Shown here piece after piece: positions 35,201 through 47,600 of a stretch of 64,000 bases of DNA (position 1 is the first letter of the stretch; each line of letters begins with the position of its first letter). Source of the stretch: Tubulanus polymorphus (lineage: Eukaryota; Nemertea; Palaeonemertea; Tubulaniformes; Tubulanidae); the NCBI RefSeq assembly GCF_964204645.1, contig NC_134028.1, positions 5,058,501 to 5,122,500 of the forward strand. Direction: 5' to 3'. The position numbers and the translations under genes are program-made. The notes under the pieces were generated by a model that was given only the letters and a program-made list of their open reading frames with translations, did no database searches and was not told the DNA's origin.

Positions 35201-36738
35201 TTTCGAATATATTTGTTTAATATAAGTTTGAGTTAATAATGATTTTTGGAACTTTTTCGGGAGAGATTAAATCAAAAAGTGACTTAAATAAGACAAGTTA
35301 CACCGATAACACAACTGTTATCATCAACAGCGTAAGGATGTAACTTTCACTTCTTTTCTTTTAAATTTTCGAATATATTTGTTTAATATAAGTTAGAGTA
35401 AATAATGTAAATAATTTGGAACTTTTTCGGAAGAGATTAAATCAAAAAGTGACTCGAATAAATTACTCACTAGACACGCGCGCTCCTCTCTGAAATGCTT
35501 CATAAACCGTAGTTACATCTTCGTATACGTATGGAATCAGTTTACCATCTGGACATAACTTGGGCAGACGCGCATCTGGCTCGCCCTGAAATGAGAAATC
35601 CGAAAAACGTTATTTACTCGATATTTAGAACCCTAGATCGTCGCGGTAATACTACAACCAAAAATTCATGAAAATAATGCATCTGTTCTGAACATCAATC
35701 CACGGGGTTGACGTGAGTACAGCCTGTCGGCGGGTCGCTCGTCACCATATTAACGGTAAGTTCCAGCTACGGGTAACTTTATCTCGATTATGAATTAAGA
35801 ACGTTCATTCACTTACAGGATATGCACCTTTAACGCTGAAAATTCGCGAGGTTTTCAGAACCATGTTCGAATTCTCGTCGCGTTTCGCCTTAACTGAGCG
35901 GTAACATATTGTTATTTTTTCAAAAATTCATTTCTATTCAATTTAAATCCACCCACAACAGCCGGTATTTCGACACTTACCGACAATCCCGTAAAACTAT
36001 AATATTTGACGACGGTTGTCGCGACCTTTTTTTGTCTCATGCTTTAATCGTCTTAATGAATCCACGGAAACCAGACTTCACGTCAGTTGTAATTACCATA
36101 TAATGATAAACAACTATTCTAGCGCTATTTTGTGACACATGTACAAACTATATCTCTCATTTTGTCATGTTTAATCAGCGGGTACACTCGATACCCATCA
36201 TCGATTATGAATATGAATTCATCATTCAATGGATTAGTAGCAGCTAGCGCCTGATGTTTTACAGGGCGGCCATTTTTATCATTTCACTCACTTTCCCAGA
36301 CTTTACTTTAAGTATCAAATCTATTAACACAACCAAATACGTAAGATATAGATGGAAACTGTTCGATTATACGAGCGATCTAGGCAGTCTCAACATACTG
36401 AATTTAAGCTTTTTACAAAATTCCCCGAGTATTCCCCAACTTTCTAAAAGCAATGAAAATTCCCAGACTTCTCCCTGATTTCTAGGTAATAAGCCGTACC
36501 GATCCATTGGGATTCTAATTCCAAATCCTGATGACGGATCATAAAAAATTCGAACATCATTGTTTATGAGATATACATGCGAGTTGTTTCGAATACTTAC
36601 GGCAGCGTGGTAAGATTGCTGCGAAAGGTTGATGATTTTATTGACTGGTTTCGGTTGCGTCATGTAGTACGCTGTGAGTCCTGTTACCGCTCCGATCGCT
36701 GCTGCTGATATTCCAGCATATTTCATTAAGTCAGCCAT
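29222..36738 (-). CDS. ACSL: Long-chain acyl-CoA synthetase, ACSL1/5/6 type, 20 exons
   Basis: Exons, 5' to 3': 36738-36601, 35888-35817, 35585-35471, 35028-34961, 34687-34586, 34313-34214, 34114-33942, 33850-33818, 33307-33185, 32585-32553, 31879-31667, 31352-31270, 31179-31029, 30893-30821, 30430-30342, 30257-30087, 29933-29844, 29745-29641, 29549-29478, 29365-29222. All phases agree; 715 aa against about 698 for human ACSL1. The enzyme converts long-chain fatty acid, ATP and CoA to acyl-CoA at the ER and outer mitochondrial membrane. An N-terminal hydrophobic anchor (residues 5-27) precedes the ATP-binding loop [18 protein letters not shown] (about 280), [14 protein letters not shown] (about 330), GYGQTES (about 471), and [12 protein letters not shown] plus [20 protein letters not shown] (about 550-585), the family signature. 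The C-terminus [16 protein letters not shown] is typical. The 33-base exon 32585-32553 is in frame but optional. An acceptor just upstream of the ATG implies a separate 5' UTR exon. Subtype within ACSL1/5/6 is not resolved. Confidence 0.93.
34412..34461. repeat. Perfect 36-bp palindrome flanked by a 7-bp direct repeat
   Basis: Bases 34419-34454 are a perfect inverted repeat with no spacer, its centre reading AAAGACTAGTCTTT. ACTGTAT lies directly on both sides (34412-34418 and 34455-34461). The site is in the intron between ACSL exons 5 and 6. The structure looks like a minimal insertion with its target duplication. Confidence 0.75.
35118..35453. repeat. Tandem duplication, 2 copies of about 166-170 bp, in an ACSL intron
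   Basis: Copy 1 (35118-35283) and copy 2 (35284-35453) are nearly identical head-to-tail, both starting TTAAATAAGACAAGTTACAC and ending AAATCAAAAAGTGAC. Only a few substitutions and a short insertion separate them, so the duplication is recent. Copy 2 ends about 18 bases from the donor of the 35585-35471 exon. Confidence 0.85.
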
Positions 36739-39700
36739 GTAACCTCAACTGTAAAACATAATTCAAATAGTTTACGAACTAATCATGACATTACATCACA
36801 TTACAAAAACATCAAGTCTACTAGGGCCCTACATGATGATAGCTGCTTTCACACTATCACTAGTTAAGCCTAGCCCACTCGACAATCATCTCATGGACTG
36901 AGTTAGAACAGATTCTTCGCTGTTCTGAATAACAAAGTGTGGACTGGACGCGGCTTTTCTAAAAACGAAAAATTGAATCCTTCATCTATCAAAAGTTAGC
37001 AATTAATACAGCAATAATTTACTGGCAGCAATTACAAATGCTATATACATTTTGGGTCCTAGCTCAATTCATTTACTGCAATAGTCGATAAAACAATGGA
37101 CGTATAAACTAGGTTTATACTTCAGTTTCATACATCCATGATAAAATGGATGAGATTTATGCTTCTATTTTTGTTGTTCATCGATACAATTGGGACTGAG
37201 TGAACAATGATTTAATTGGATGAATGAATTTGAAACGTCGAGCACAGTTATTCATTCATGCATCGAACCTGACGCAGGTGACGCCACAACCTTCCCGGTT
37301 TATTGAACAGTTAGAAACTGAATTTGACGTAGAAGAATAGGATTTCATCACACCCAGCAAGCGATCTGATTTCATTCAAAACATCGTCACAATCAAAACA
37401 ATGAAGTCGTAGCTAGAAACATGTGTTCATAAACACTATCGCGAACCCCCTGATTCAATCCGGGGTCCAGTGCATTTATAGAATAATTCTATATATGAAA
37501 CCGATTACAGTTGATAATTTTGACTCTTTTTAACGTTGAACTGGGTGAATCTTTACTCCGACCCTCCAGAAACTCATCATAGGCCTAATTCATACAGACA
37601 ATATTATCTAGTGGAGCCATTTCATAACGAACAATACCAAAAACCTGATAAAATACACAGGGACGAACGTCAGACAATAAAGCCATTGAGACTAGATTCA
37701 TATTAATGTCATATTGAATTAAGAGAGAGCAGCTTCTGAAAAATACTACGCCTAACTAGGTCATCGATACAAGCGTGTCTATCTACGTGCTCTACTTAGC
37801 TTAAAGGGTTATTCTGAAAATAACACCAATCCTGGAATAAATACCGAGCTCCGGTCTACAAATAACCGACAGACCTTCACTCCATCTTACTCGCGCATAG
37901 TTTTAGTTATCTACTTTTAGTTATCTACTCGATAAATCTTTTTCTCAATGAGTCAACATAAGACTTACAGTCTTACACACAGCAGTCGAGAGAGAGAGAG
38001 AGAGAGAATCGTTTCAGTTCTTTAATCCTTGCTTTTTCTATTTCAGCCAGAACTCAGTAAGAGATCGATATACAATTGTATTCTTTAGTTCAATTAATAG
38101 CCTGGTTAAGCTGGTACGGAAAAAAGATGTCACAAATATCTCTTGTAATAGGGCCATATGATTGCCTACCGGATAATTTGAAATTAACTCACAGTCGATT
38201 ACTGAATCATTTTTATCAATATTCAGATGCATTAATTACACCAAAGCCTTTCCTTAATGATTTCATTTGAGAAAAATCCCTTTAATCGATCAATTTGATT
38301 CAATGGGAAAGCTTAAAAACGGCCCACCACACGACGAAATATTTATTACTGCGCACATTTTTTCTAGTATAAACCATTAAACCCTTCGCTAAAATATCAA
38401 AGATAACAGTAGAGGGATACTATGGTACCGGTAGATAAAAAGTTTGCACCGAAAAATCATAAGATATAAATCATAGCGAACTGATAACGCGATCAAGTGT
38501 TTCTGAAAATTCTAATTAGACCATGGACTCATTGTTTACCGTACGTCTCCGTGGTTAGAGTCCGTCTGATTTGGTTAGGCTACTTCTTAAAAACGTTAAG
38601 GGGTAATCAAACGTTCCTACGTCACTAATCATCAAGAAATTACTTACTGAGGGTTCCAAAAATCCGCGACAGTTACCAATTATGATTCCCACTACTTCTC
38701 AAAAAATGTTAATCAAGACTTTCCAAAACTAATCTCGTCAAGAAATTACTTACTAAAAATTCCGACAATCAAGGTATAGCCCTATAATACATTCGACCAC
38801 AGTTCAATCACCTTTTACACGATAGGTCACTATCTAGGCTATATTTAATTCAATCAATCGATATTGATCATTAAGAGTCCGTGTATCCATACTGCCTGCC
38901 CGCGATTAACTCAGAGTCGATTCATTAATAAAATGGATAAAAACATCACATGATCACAACATTGACGCAACGTTTTTGTTTTCCTTGATTCAAGGATGTT
39001 ATTTTTTCATTCCATTGTTAAACTAGGACAAAGGGAACTGTATCAAAGTACAACACATCCATGAAATACCAGAAAATTGGCTTATAATAAATGCCATGTG
39101 ACTGCCTAGATATCAGAGGCATGGCTAGATTTTGGCAGTATCCCGAAGGTACTAGACTTTTCTGTTGAAAACTTGATGAAATAAAACTATCCTGACAAGA
39201 TACAAGAATAAACCATAAGACTGTGTCCAGATATCAGGGCTAGATTGAGGCAGTATCCCAGTTCTAGATGCTTGGCAGGGATATTAAAAATCGAAATGGC
39301 ACTATAACGACATGATAAACCTACAAACTTCTCTTTACCACCATAATTTTGCCATGTGTTCTTTTTATCACAGGCCTATCCACAGAAGATGTTCGCTAGA
39401 ATTGTATCGTGCATTGGTTATCTATAGATCTATAAACTGTCTATTGGCTTGGCCGGTCAATTTATATTTAAGAAATTGAGGGGTTAACTTTCTCGTTGGG
39501 TGCTTTTTTTTTTCTGGTTGAGAATTCGATCTATATAGCCTTTAGACCTATAGGCCCTATGTTTCCAAATTCTAATCTCTTGATCTGTTATTAGAACAAT
39601 ATACAACATTAATCTCTAACACTATCACTATATCAGTACTCTTGAGATCATTGACCATTGGTCCATAAAGTTTAAGTAGACCTAGACATAGCCTAACACT

Positions 39701-40409
39701 GCTTTGCCTGGTCATGAAATCTCATAACTAGACCTCAGTGGTCAGAAAGGCCATATCATGATCAATCAAACCCTATCATTCCCTTTTTGCTAAATTACGA
39801 CTGGCCCGGCATGGAATATGAATTCATGTATTTCCTCTATATTCTCAGATGAATAGACAGTGCTATGAATAAAACCCCCAGATCATTTAAAGGCCTTAAT
39901 AAATTATGTTTTCAATGACTCCACCCTAAACTAATTTCTTACTAGAATGCCACAAGCGAGTCATTGAATTGAAGAGTGGTGTTAAAAAAACGTTTTAAGA
40001 ATTAAAGGTTAAGTTAAAGGGTCATAGTTTATATAAATGTATTGCCAGCAGCAAGTTGCTAACAACACACAAGGGCCTATGGCTGTGCTGTGGTAAATTT
40101 GCCTTTTTCTCTTTTATCAGGCTATTATCTAGTCATTCGAATGATTCAGGCTTTCCGAAAAATTAACAAAAACTAAAAAGTGATATATCCAGTGCTAGTG
40201 GGTACATTGGTAGCATGGTACTGGTGCAATAAAGGATCAACGCTTCCATTCCACCCAGACTCCATTGTAATTGTAGCAGGCCATCCCAGTTGTCACTACT
40301 ATTATTATAATGACAGGCCATAATCTGATTATCAGCCAAATCTAACAACAGCAACACCACAACTCAGCACATTTATTTCAGTATAATCTACCTAAGGAAG
40401 CAACCTTAC
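36739..40409 (-). other. ACSL upstream region, probably first intron
   Basis: There is no coding exon I can support here. A TTTTACAG acceptor sits about 15 bases upstream of the ACSL ATG, so this stretch is likely an intron within the 5' UTR. A short (GA)n run lies at about 37988-38007. Confidence 0.4.
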
Positions 40410-40860
40410 CTAACTCATCTCATCATAGACATAATTGCTAACCGGACCGTATTGACATGTTGTTAGAAGTAAGGAGGCGCGTCTTATCTTCGGAATTCCC
40501 CACCCAATATTTTTACCGGGTTCATTTAAAACGTAAATTCCTCCGTAATTTAACCCGTTTCCTTGCCTATTATCACGATAATATTTATCCATGAAGATGT
40601 GAATTTTGATAAAACGCGTATAAACCTACCCTTGTTGTGTAGTTCAGTTGATTTCGGGGGTTAAATTCGACGATCCTTAGGTTTTTACTACACACGACGA
40701 CGACGGAGTAAAACTTGCCGTGTAACCGATGTAACGGCTTCTGTGATTGGTGGCTCCGGTGATCCATTGATAATACCCCGATTCGCCATCTAGCGTCATT
40801 TTTCCGAACTACAACCAAGTACAATCGTACTGCGCCGACAGCATTAGCTGGCATTGGTCC
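40410..40860 (-). promoter_or_regulatory. Candidate untranslated first exon and promoter of ACSL
   Basis: On the - strand a strong donor (TTAG followed by GTAAGGTTGC) ends at 40410. The sequence upstream is richer in CpG than its surroundings and contains an inverted CCAAT box (GATTGGTGG near 40748). The - strand open frames here (40854-40585 and 40592-40410) resemble no family I know. I read the region as promoter plus 5' UTR joined to the acceptor next to 36738; transcript evidence is needed. Confidence 0.35.
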
Positions 40861-41606
40861 AAAAAGATCAGCAGATTTTGATCTACATAATGTTCATTCC
40901 TTGTTCCAGCTATGTCATTACCGGTACAATTTCCATTGTATCCGATTTAATTTCTAATCCTCCTTCCTCCATAAAAAAAATTGTCTTCAAGATGATTCTA
41001 ATTCCTTCTACGAATTGTAACACTGTACCATAATCTGATTTCTAATTCCTTCTCAAATTGATAAAGAAATAAACCAAGACATAAAAATGAAAATGTACTT
41101 TTATTATCAAATCTTCTGACGAAGATACATAATTATGAACAAAACAAACAAAATATGAGACATGATAATAACTAGGTGCGTTGAGATATTTCTACTCAAC
41201 TTTGCCTTAAAACTTAATCTCCGTATCCAGACGCTAACTATGATCGAACCGAAACAATTGAGAATGGTAGAATTTCAACCAAATAATTATGTTATCCATA
41301 TGGCTTATATAAATGCAAGCATCGTCATGCGTGTAACTATTTACATGATGGTATTTACATTTGTTCGAATTTGCTAGTGAGATTAATGTATTTAAAGTAT
41401 CAATGCCAGTATAGTTCAATCCATATCGAAACTACCATCTCATCTGAAGGTTTACGATACATGTACTACAATGAAAAACAATCCAGCAATGATCTTTAGC
41501 TGCTACCGGGTAATTTCTTCTTTTTTTCTAAATGCAAATTCACGATAGTCGAAATTCATCATGGACATGTACAACCAATACATCTATTTGACTGATCGAT
41601 TCCACA
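40861..41606 (-). other. STK31 3' UTR and short spacer
   Basis: This stretch follows the STK31 stop (41607-41609) on the - strand. The reverse poly(A) signal at 41100-41105 would give a 3' UTR of about 500 bases. The remainder, up to the candidate ACSL promoter, is AT-rich without recognisable features. Confidence 0.45.
41100..41105 (-). terminator. Candidate poly(A) signal of STK31
   Basis: TTTATT on the + strand reads AATAAA on the - strand, about 500 bases after the stop codon. Confidence 0.45.
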
Positions 41607-44600
41607 TCAGTCTTCCATATCTGAAGGAAATATTCAAAGTGCAGTTAAGTCCTTTGAAATGCCAGTCTTGGGGGGAATGAAAAACATGACGTTATACAGA
41701 ATGGTATTTCCATTGAATTCGAGTTGGATCGAGCAGATCTGTTCTCTGAAGAATGTTGGCGTTACGAGAGCAGTGGCATTAAAAACGATAATGTTATAAC
41801 GGACTTTGTGTTTTTTCGTTAAAAATTTCAAACTAGAATTCTTACTTCAATAGATATCTGGGGCAGATTCAAATTACCTGATTTGTCATCGCTAGACAAA
41901 AGTTGTTTAGCCTTGCTGGTGTTCCCACTATCGCTGCACACCTACAAAATCAGAAGAAAAAAATTTCTTTTCTGGCAATATATTCGCCAGTCTCAGTTTA
42001 TGAGGCATTTCAGAAAGCATTCAGTTAGTGCTATTAAAACAATAAAACACGTAAGATAAAACTCGAAAAAGAAAAAGACGGTCGCAGTTGAGAACATTTT
42101 TCATCAACTGTTCATCAAAAATATTCCGGCACCACAGAATACGTGTTATTACCCAATTAGTGAATGGAGACTGCGGGGCCCGAGCCGATTCAAATTCCTA
42201 ATAGGTAAGAAGTCAACTCATTATACAATGCAGACTCTTATGTTAAATCCGAATTTACCAGTTGCGGATAATCAAACCAGTGGCCCCGAATAAACATACC
42301 TCTCCAGCAGCAGCAGACTGTTCTGAAATTTGACTATCGACAAAATTCATTTCATCAACAATGACGTTCATTTCATCGTTGTCAGATTCTAATGACGGCA
42401 TTATTTCAATTGTCTCCTCATCTTCCGACTCATCACCGAGATCAGGGTTTTCTTGTTCTCGATCAAATTCCTATGGATTAACAGATTTCAATAACCAACA
42501 CGATAAAAGAATTCAGATTTTCTCAAAAGTGGACTTTTTCTAAGGTGTGTAGTTTTAGTGAAGGGTCCTGGGAGCGCTCTCAGGAAAGGTTTTAGAAAAT
42601 ACAAACAAAGAGGAGCAGTTTCACAACTTCTGGGGTGAAAAAAGAAGATCATCTTCATTCGAACCACCAAAAACCCCTAAATACGGGCCTGTTTCTGGGG
42701 TTAATAGGCCCTGATTTCTCAATGAGGCTGAATTTTTTTCTTAAGAACTTCTACACTATCCATTCAGTTGCCATATCCCTTTTCTTTTCATTATTGGACC
42801 CTAGGCTTCCAGGAAGCCTAAAATCAACCCGATGTAGAGCAAGTGGTGTTAGATACAAACCTCGATAGATTTCACATCATTTGTCGGAACGATATCGGGT
42901 GGAGATGAGACCGTTTCCAGGTTGTGTCTCGTCGTATCTTCCCCTTCAACATCCGGACATACTTCTGCAGCATCCTCAACAGCCTCTTCAACAGCCTCTT
43001 CGAAATCATCGTTTTCTTCTTCGGCATCCGGCGATATATCCAGAGATTCCTTATTGTCGCTTTCCTCGCCGGCACTAACATCATCATTTTCATCATCGTT
43101 ATCACTGCTACACTCTGGTAGTGGAATTGTTATGTAATTGACATCGTTGTTCGAATCAACTGTTTCATTACTCGTCGATGTCATCTCTGGACTTTCCTGG
43201 AGTTAGAAAAAGATATAACAATTAGAAACTATCAAACTACACTCGACTCTGATCAATTCAGATCTTTTTGGTACTCGAGAATTTGTCAGACTCAAGTGAT
43301 ATTTATATACTTCAAACATTGTAATAAATACTGTTATTAATACTAATTTCTTAATGGACAAACTGAAATAAAATTCTACCTCTGTGAATATTTCATCTGC
43401 TATTTGTTGTTCATCTTCATTCAAGTCTCCATTTTCGACATTCTTCAAAATTCCTGCTCCTTTCCTGGCATTAGTCGCATCTGAACACGATCCTCTAAAG
43501 AGCATAATACAAGAGATCGATTAAATAAGATTTTATTTAGATATACAAGTCAAATCAGACCTTTTACTGTTATGTCCAACGCACACAGCACAGGGAAACA
43601 CGGTGATTCATCTTGGAAACATTGTTTCCTGAAACCACTTTTCTCATTTCTTGTAAACACAGGGAAATGTTTGGAGAAATTTTTGCCCACTGTTTCCTTG
43701 CGTCATGTGTGTTGGGATTTAGACTCAACAGTAATCAGAAATCTAGAACAGAGACAGACCTAAGCTGCAGAACATCTTCCGCAGTGATTCTGATCTCGGG
43801 TGGTGGCGGCTCGTAAGGATTAGCGAAGTAACCGTGGGAGAGTAATTGTGATATCACCGGTCTGGTCATATGATTCACCGATAATAAATGATGAACGATC
43901 TGACACGGTCCCGATTCCTGAAAATAGCAATCAATTAATAAGTCTGTCGAAACATGACCAAACATCATCAAACCACCTGATCTCTACTAACGCTTACATA
44001 TTGGACTTTGTTCGGTCGGCCATCTGAACGTACGTTAATTTCGTCCGAAGGAATTAACAACTGAAATAAACAATCACAGCATAAGTTTATATCTATCTCC
44101 GAGAATGCATAGCATCTCTCATCATTCTTACACTTAATAGTTACCTCTATCATTAATATACCGAAACTGAAGATATCAGTCGCTAAAGTAAGTTCGATTT
44201 GTTGTGAGATACCCTCCGGTGAGTTATACAGTAAACCAGTGATTCCTGTTTTACAGTTCATGGCTCTCTGCGCCTGCAATTTTAAACGCATACACTCTTA
44301 GCTTAGAAATCTTTTCAAACCGTTCAAGTTAATTCGCCTCGAAACAGATATTTCATGTAGAGATGTGATCAGAAATTTCCGCTAAAAGATAAAAGACTTC
44401 ATTAAGTTGTTTTTTTTTTCAATTTAGAATTAGACTACTTCAAGAACCACTTACACGTTTTTCTATAGTATTTTCAATAGTAATAGACAACTATACTTAT
44501 GAGTAAAATCTCAAGAATTGGATCTAATTTTCTACATGAAAATGTTGGCGTTAAAAATTCGAAAAATGAGCTAATCGAAAATCAACTTCGTACGTACCGG

Positions 44601-47600
44601 TGATTTAGTAAAGTCATAATCGGCGAGTTTCACCGACCCATCTGCTGTCAGTAATATATTATCGGGATGTATCGCCCCGTAGATGAGACCGTTATTGTGA
44701 TACGTTTCCAAACCTTTCAGAACGCTGCATAAAATATGATGTATCTCCTACAATCGACACAAAATACACAGTTAAATAAGTAAATAAACAGCTATTTCAA
44801 CAATTAATGATTCAAGGATTTTCTGAATAGGTAAAGTGTGTACATACCTCTCCGGTTAGTGACGTGTTTTCCATATGTTTAGTTAAACTCGTGCACAATG
44901 GTGATAAGACATACGCCTGCTGTTTATTCTACGGAATAAAACACGCAATTCAATTTCATCCAATGAAACAACATCAGATCGTTTGAAGAATATGACAATT
45001 CCCTTCAATGCCTTAATCCGTTATTTTTCAAGGATCAAAACAAGGCAATTCAATAAATTTTCAAAGGACATATCATTTGTAAATAGTGTAAAACCTCCCT
45101 TAGCCACTCTATAGCAAACACATCCTTTCAAATTTATGCTTTTTTCCTCGGAACCAACAAACATTTTCTAGTTCATTTTCAAGTGCAACCATAAGTGCCC
45201 AGTTTTACTGTAGCACTAAAAGTCTGACAAGATTCTTGTTTTCTGGCCTTACCTTGTAAAAGAATACAGCCCAAATTTCAGCGATATAATTCCCCTGTAT
45301 CGAGTTGTAATGTATTGCTTGTTGCATGAAGAAATCTTTACTGACACCAACGCTCTCGGCTATCAAATATTCCTGCAGAAAATTACAATCAAAACCGTTC
45401 TCAATGTTCTGTGGGGTAAATAGCTATTCTGTTTTCAGGTAATTATAAAGCGTAGCATCTAAATACTGACCTTGATAAACACAGGTTCGTTGTCAAACAC
45501 GCTTGTCCAGACATGACTCTTATCCTGCACCGAGACCCTACTAAACTGATCTATATCTAAACTTTGTTTCAGCAGTCCGTTATATTGCTACAAAATAAAA
45601 CAGACTTTTTAAGCTAAGTTATTATGGGTCAGTTTTACAGACCACCTTCAACCTCGGTTAATAACCAGTTTATAAACAGGCCCAAATAAGTCGGGAAGAC
45701 ATATAAATACTGACCACGTAAGTAGAGATTCCCAGTTCAGGATGTTTAACTTGTAGTTCAGGAAAGTGATTAATACTGATATCAGCGAGCTCAGCCTACA
45801 AAACGAACAAGAATTATTCGGATTCCGAAGAACTGTAAGAAAGGGACAAGCTGTAGGTAACGAAGCAGACAAATTGTCTATGTACGTACGATATGCTTAT
45901 CTTCTTGTTTGAATATATGATGCAGATCGATGCGAATCGTTTCTAATTGTTCGAGAACGCGACTCAATTCTTCCGAGTTGTCTTCATCCGACTAAACGAA
46001 GAGATACATGAATCAATTAAACTTTACGCCTGACAATTATTCCCAAACGGGGTGACTATTTCTATTGGACTTGCTTTTTCCCTGACATGTATGTTGTTTT
46101 CCCTGACTTGATCTGCTAAGAGTCAAATAAAATAAAAGTCTGATATACAGTATGATATACTGTAGATGGAAACTGATAATGCACATGATCTCAAGAAAAT
46201 TCCCTTGTCTTTTAGCTTTCTATGAAATTTCTTGACTATTCTGACTTATATAAAGAAAAGAAAATTTCCTGACTTTCCCTAATTTCCAGCCACCCTGCAA
46301 AATCTGCACGAGAAAGAGGAGAAAAGGTTTTTTAAGTACCTCTTCCAGGTCATTTTTATCGACTAACAAATGACCGAGTTTGGAACGAAGAGATTTGAGA
46401 GTTTTTCGCGTAGTCTGTAACGGCGTAATATCCGGTTTCTCATCCAACCAGCGCACGATCGACGACTTCAGATGTATAAACTCGTCCCTCATCGCGCGCA
46501 GGTGTTCGATGTGTACGACCTCGGATTCTAGTTCTTGTAACAGCGATTGTAGAATTTGACTCACCAATACAGATTCGCTACCCTGAATAACACGAAGCGA
46601 TAACTTTTTCATCAGTGAAAACCTCATTTAGTATCTCTACGTACTAAGCATAATATTGTATGGGTTTTATCCCACCCTCTTACACTCGCGAATAAAATTA
46701 AATTTGACTTCGTTTCATTGTTACGAAATACGTACAAGGTTAGATATGAGTAGTTCTTGTTGAATTGATTCCTGAAACTTATTCAAATATTGATCTAATT
46801 CAACCTTTCCATTCGCACAATCCGGTGCATCCAGATCTAGAGATAATTCCTGAAAAAAAATTCATAAAATTTTGTATCAATATCCACCTTAATAGACTGC
46901 ATTATATAAGCGACATCTAGTAAAAGCCCCATTGAATTTGTATAGAAACTGTTACCGGTATTTCATTCTTACCTGTTGAATTGTCTTTATGGAATTCGAT
47001 ACAATATTATGCTGCGTGTTAGTTATTGTGCGATATTTCAGGAATAGTTCTAATTTCTGTGCCTACAAATAATGATGAAAATGATCAAATCCTTACGTTT
47101 ACAATTCATCTCGTGATAAATCCTATATTGGACCTTGTTTACTGGCAAATAAAGCTGCAAGGTTAATTGCACTAAACAGTTTGTTCTTAGGCCTAGTCAT
47201 AATTTTGGCACCTAAATACATATCTTGTAAATAATTCTTTCAGTACTATATCGTACATACCCTCCACTCCTTGAATTTCACAATAATCGCCTCAAGATTG
47301 GCATCTGATCTTGCTCCGTAAGACAAATAGTAGCTGTATGTAGTTTTGATGGCAGATATGGAATCCTAGAATGAGTGGAAAGATCTCCCATAAATACCGT
47401 TAACATTCTAATCATGACAAGATCTCTATAATGACAAGATCTCTTTAAGGAGGCGTATAATTTCTCAGACTCCGGGAACTTATCATTAATGAAGGGATTC
47501 TTACCTTCAGATCATTTCCGCGACTTTGCAATGGCATCGTTTCCGTGATATCCAAGAAACTGCTCAGTGCTGCGTAGAACGAAATACGACTTGCATCTCG

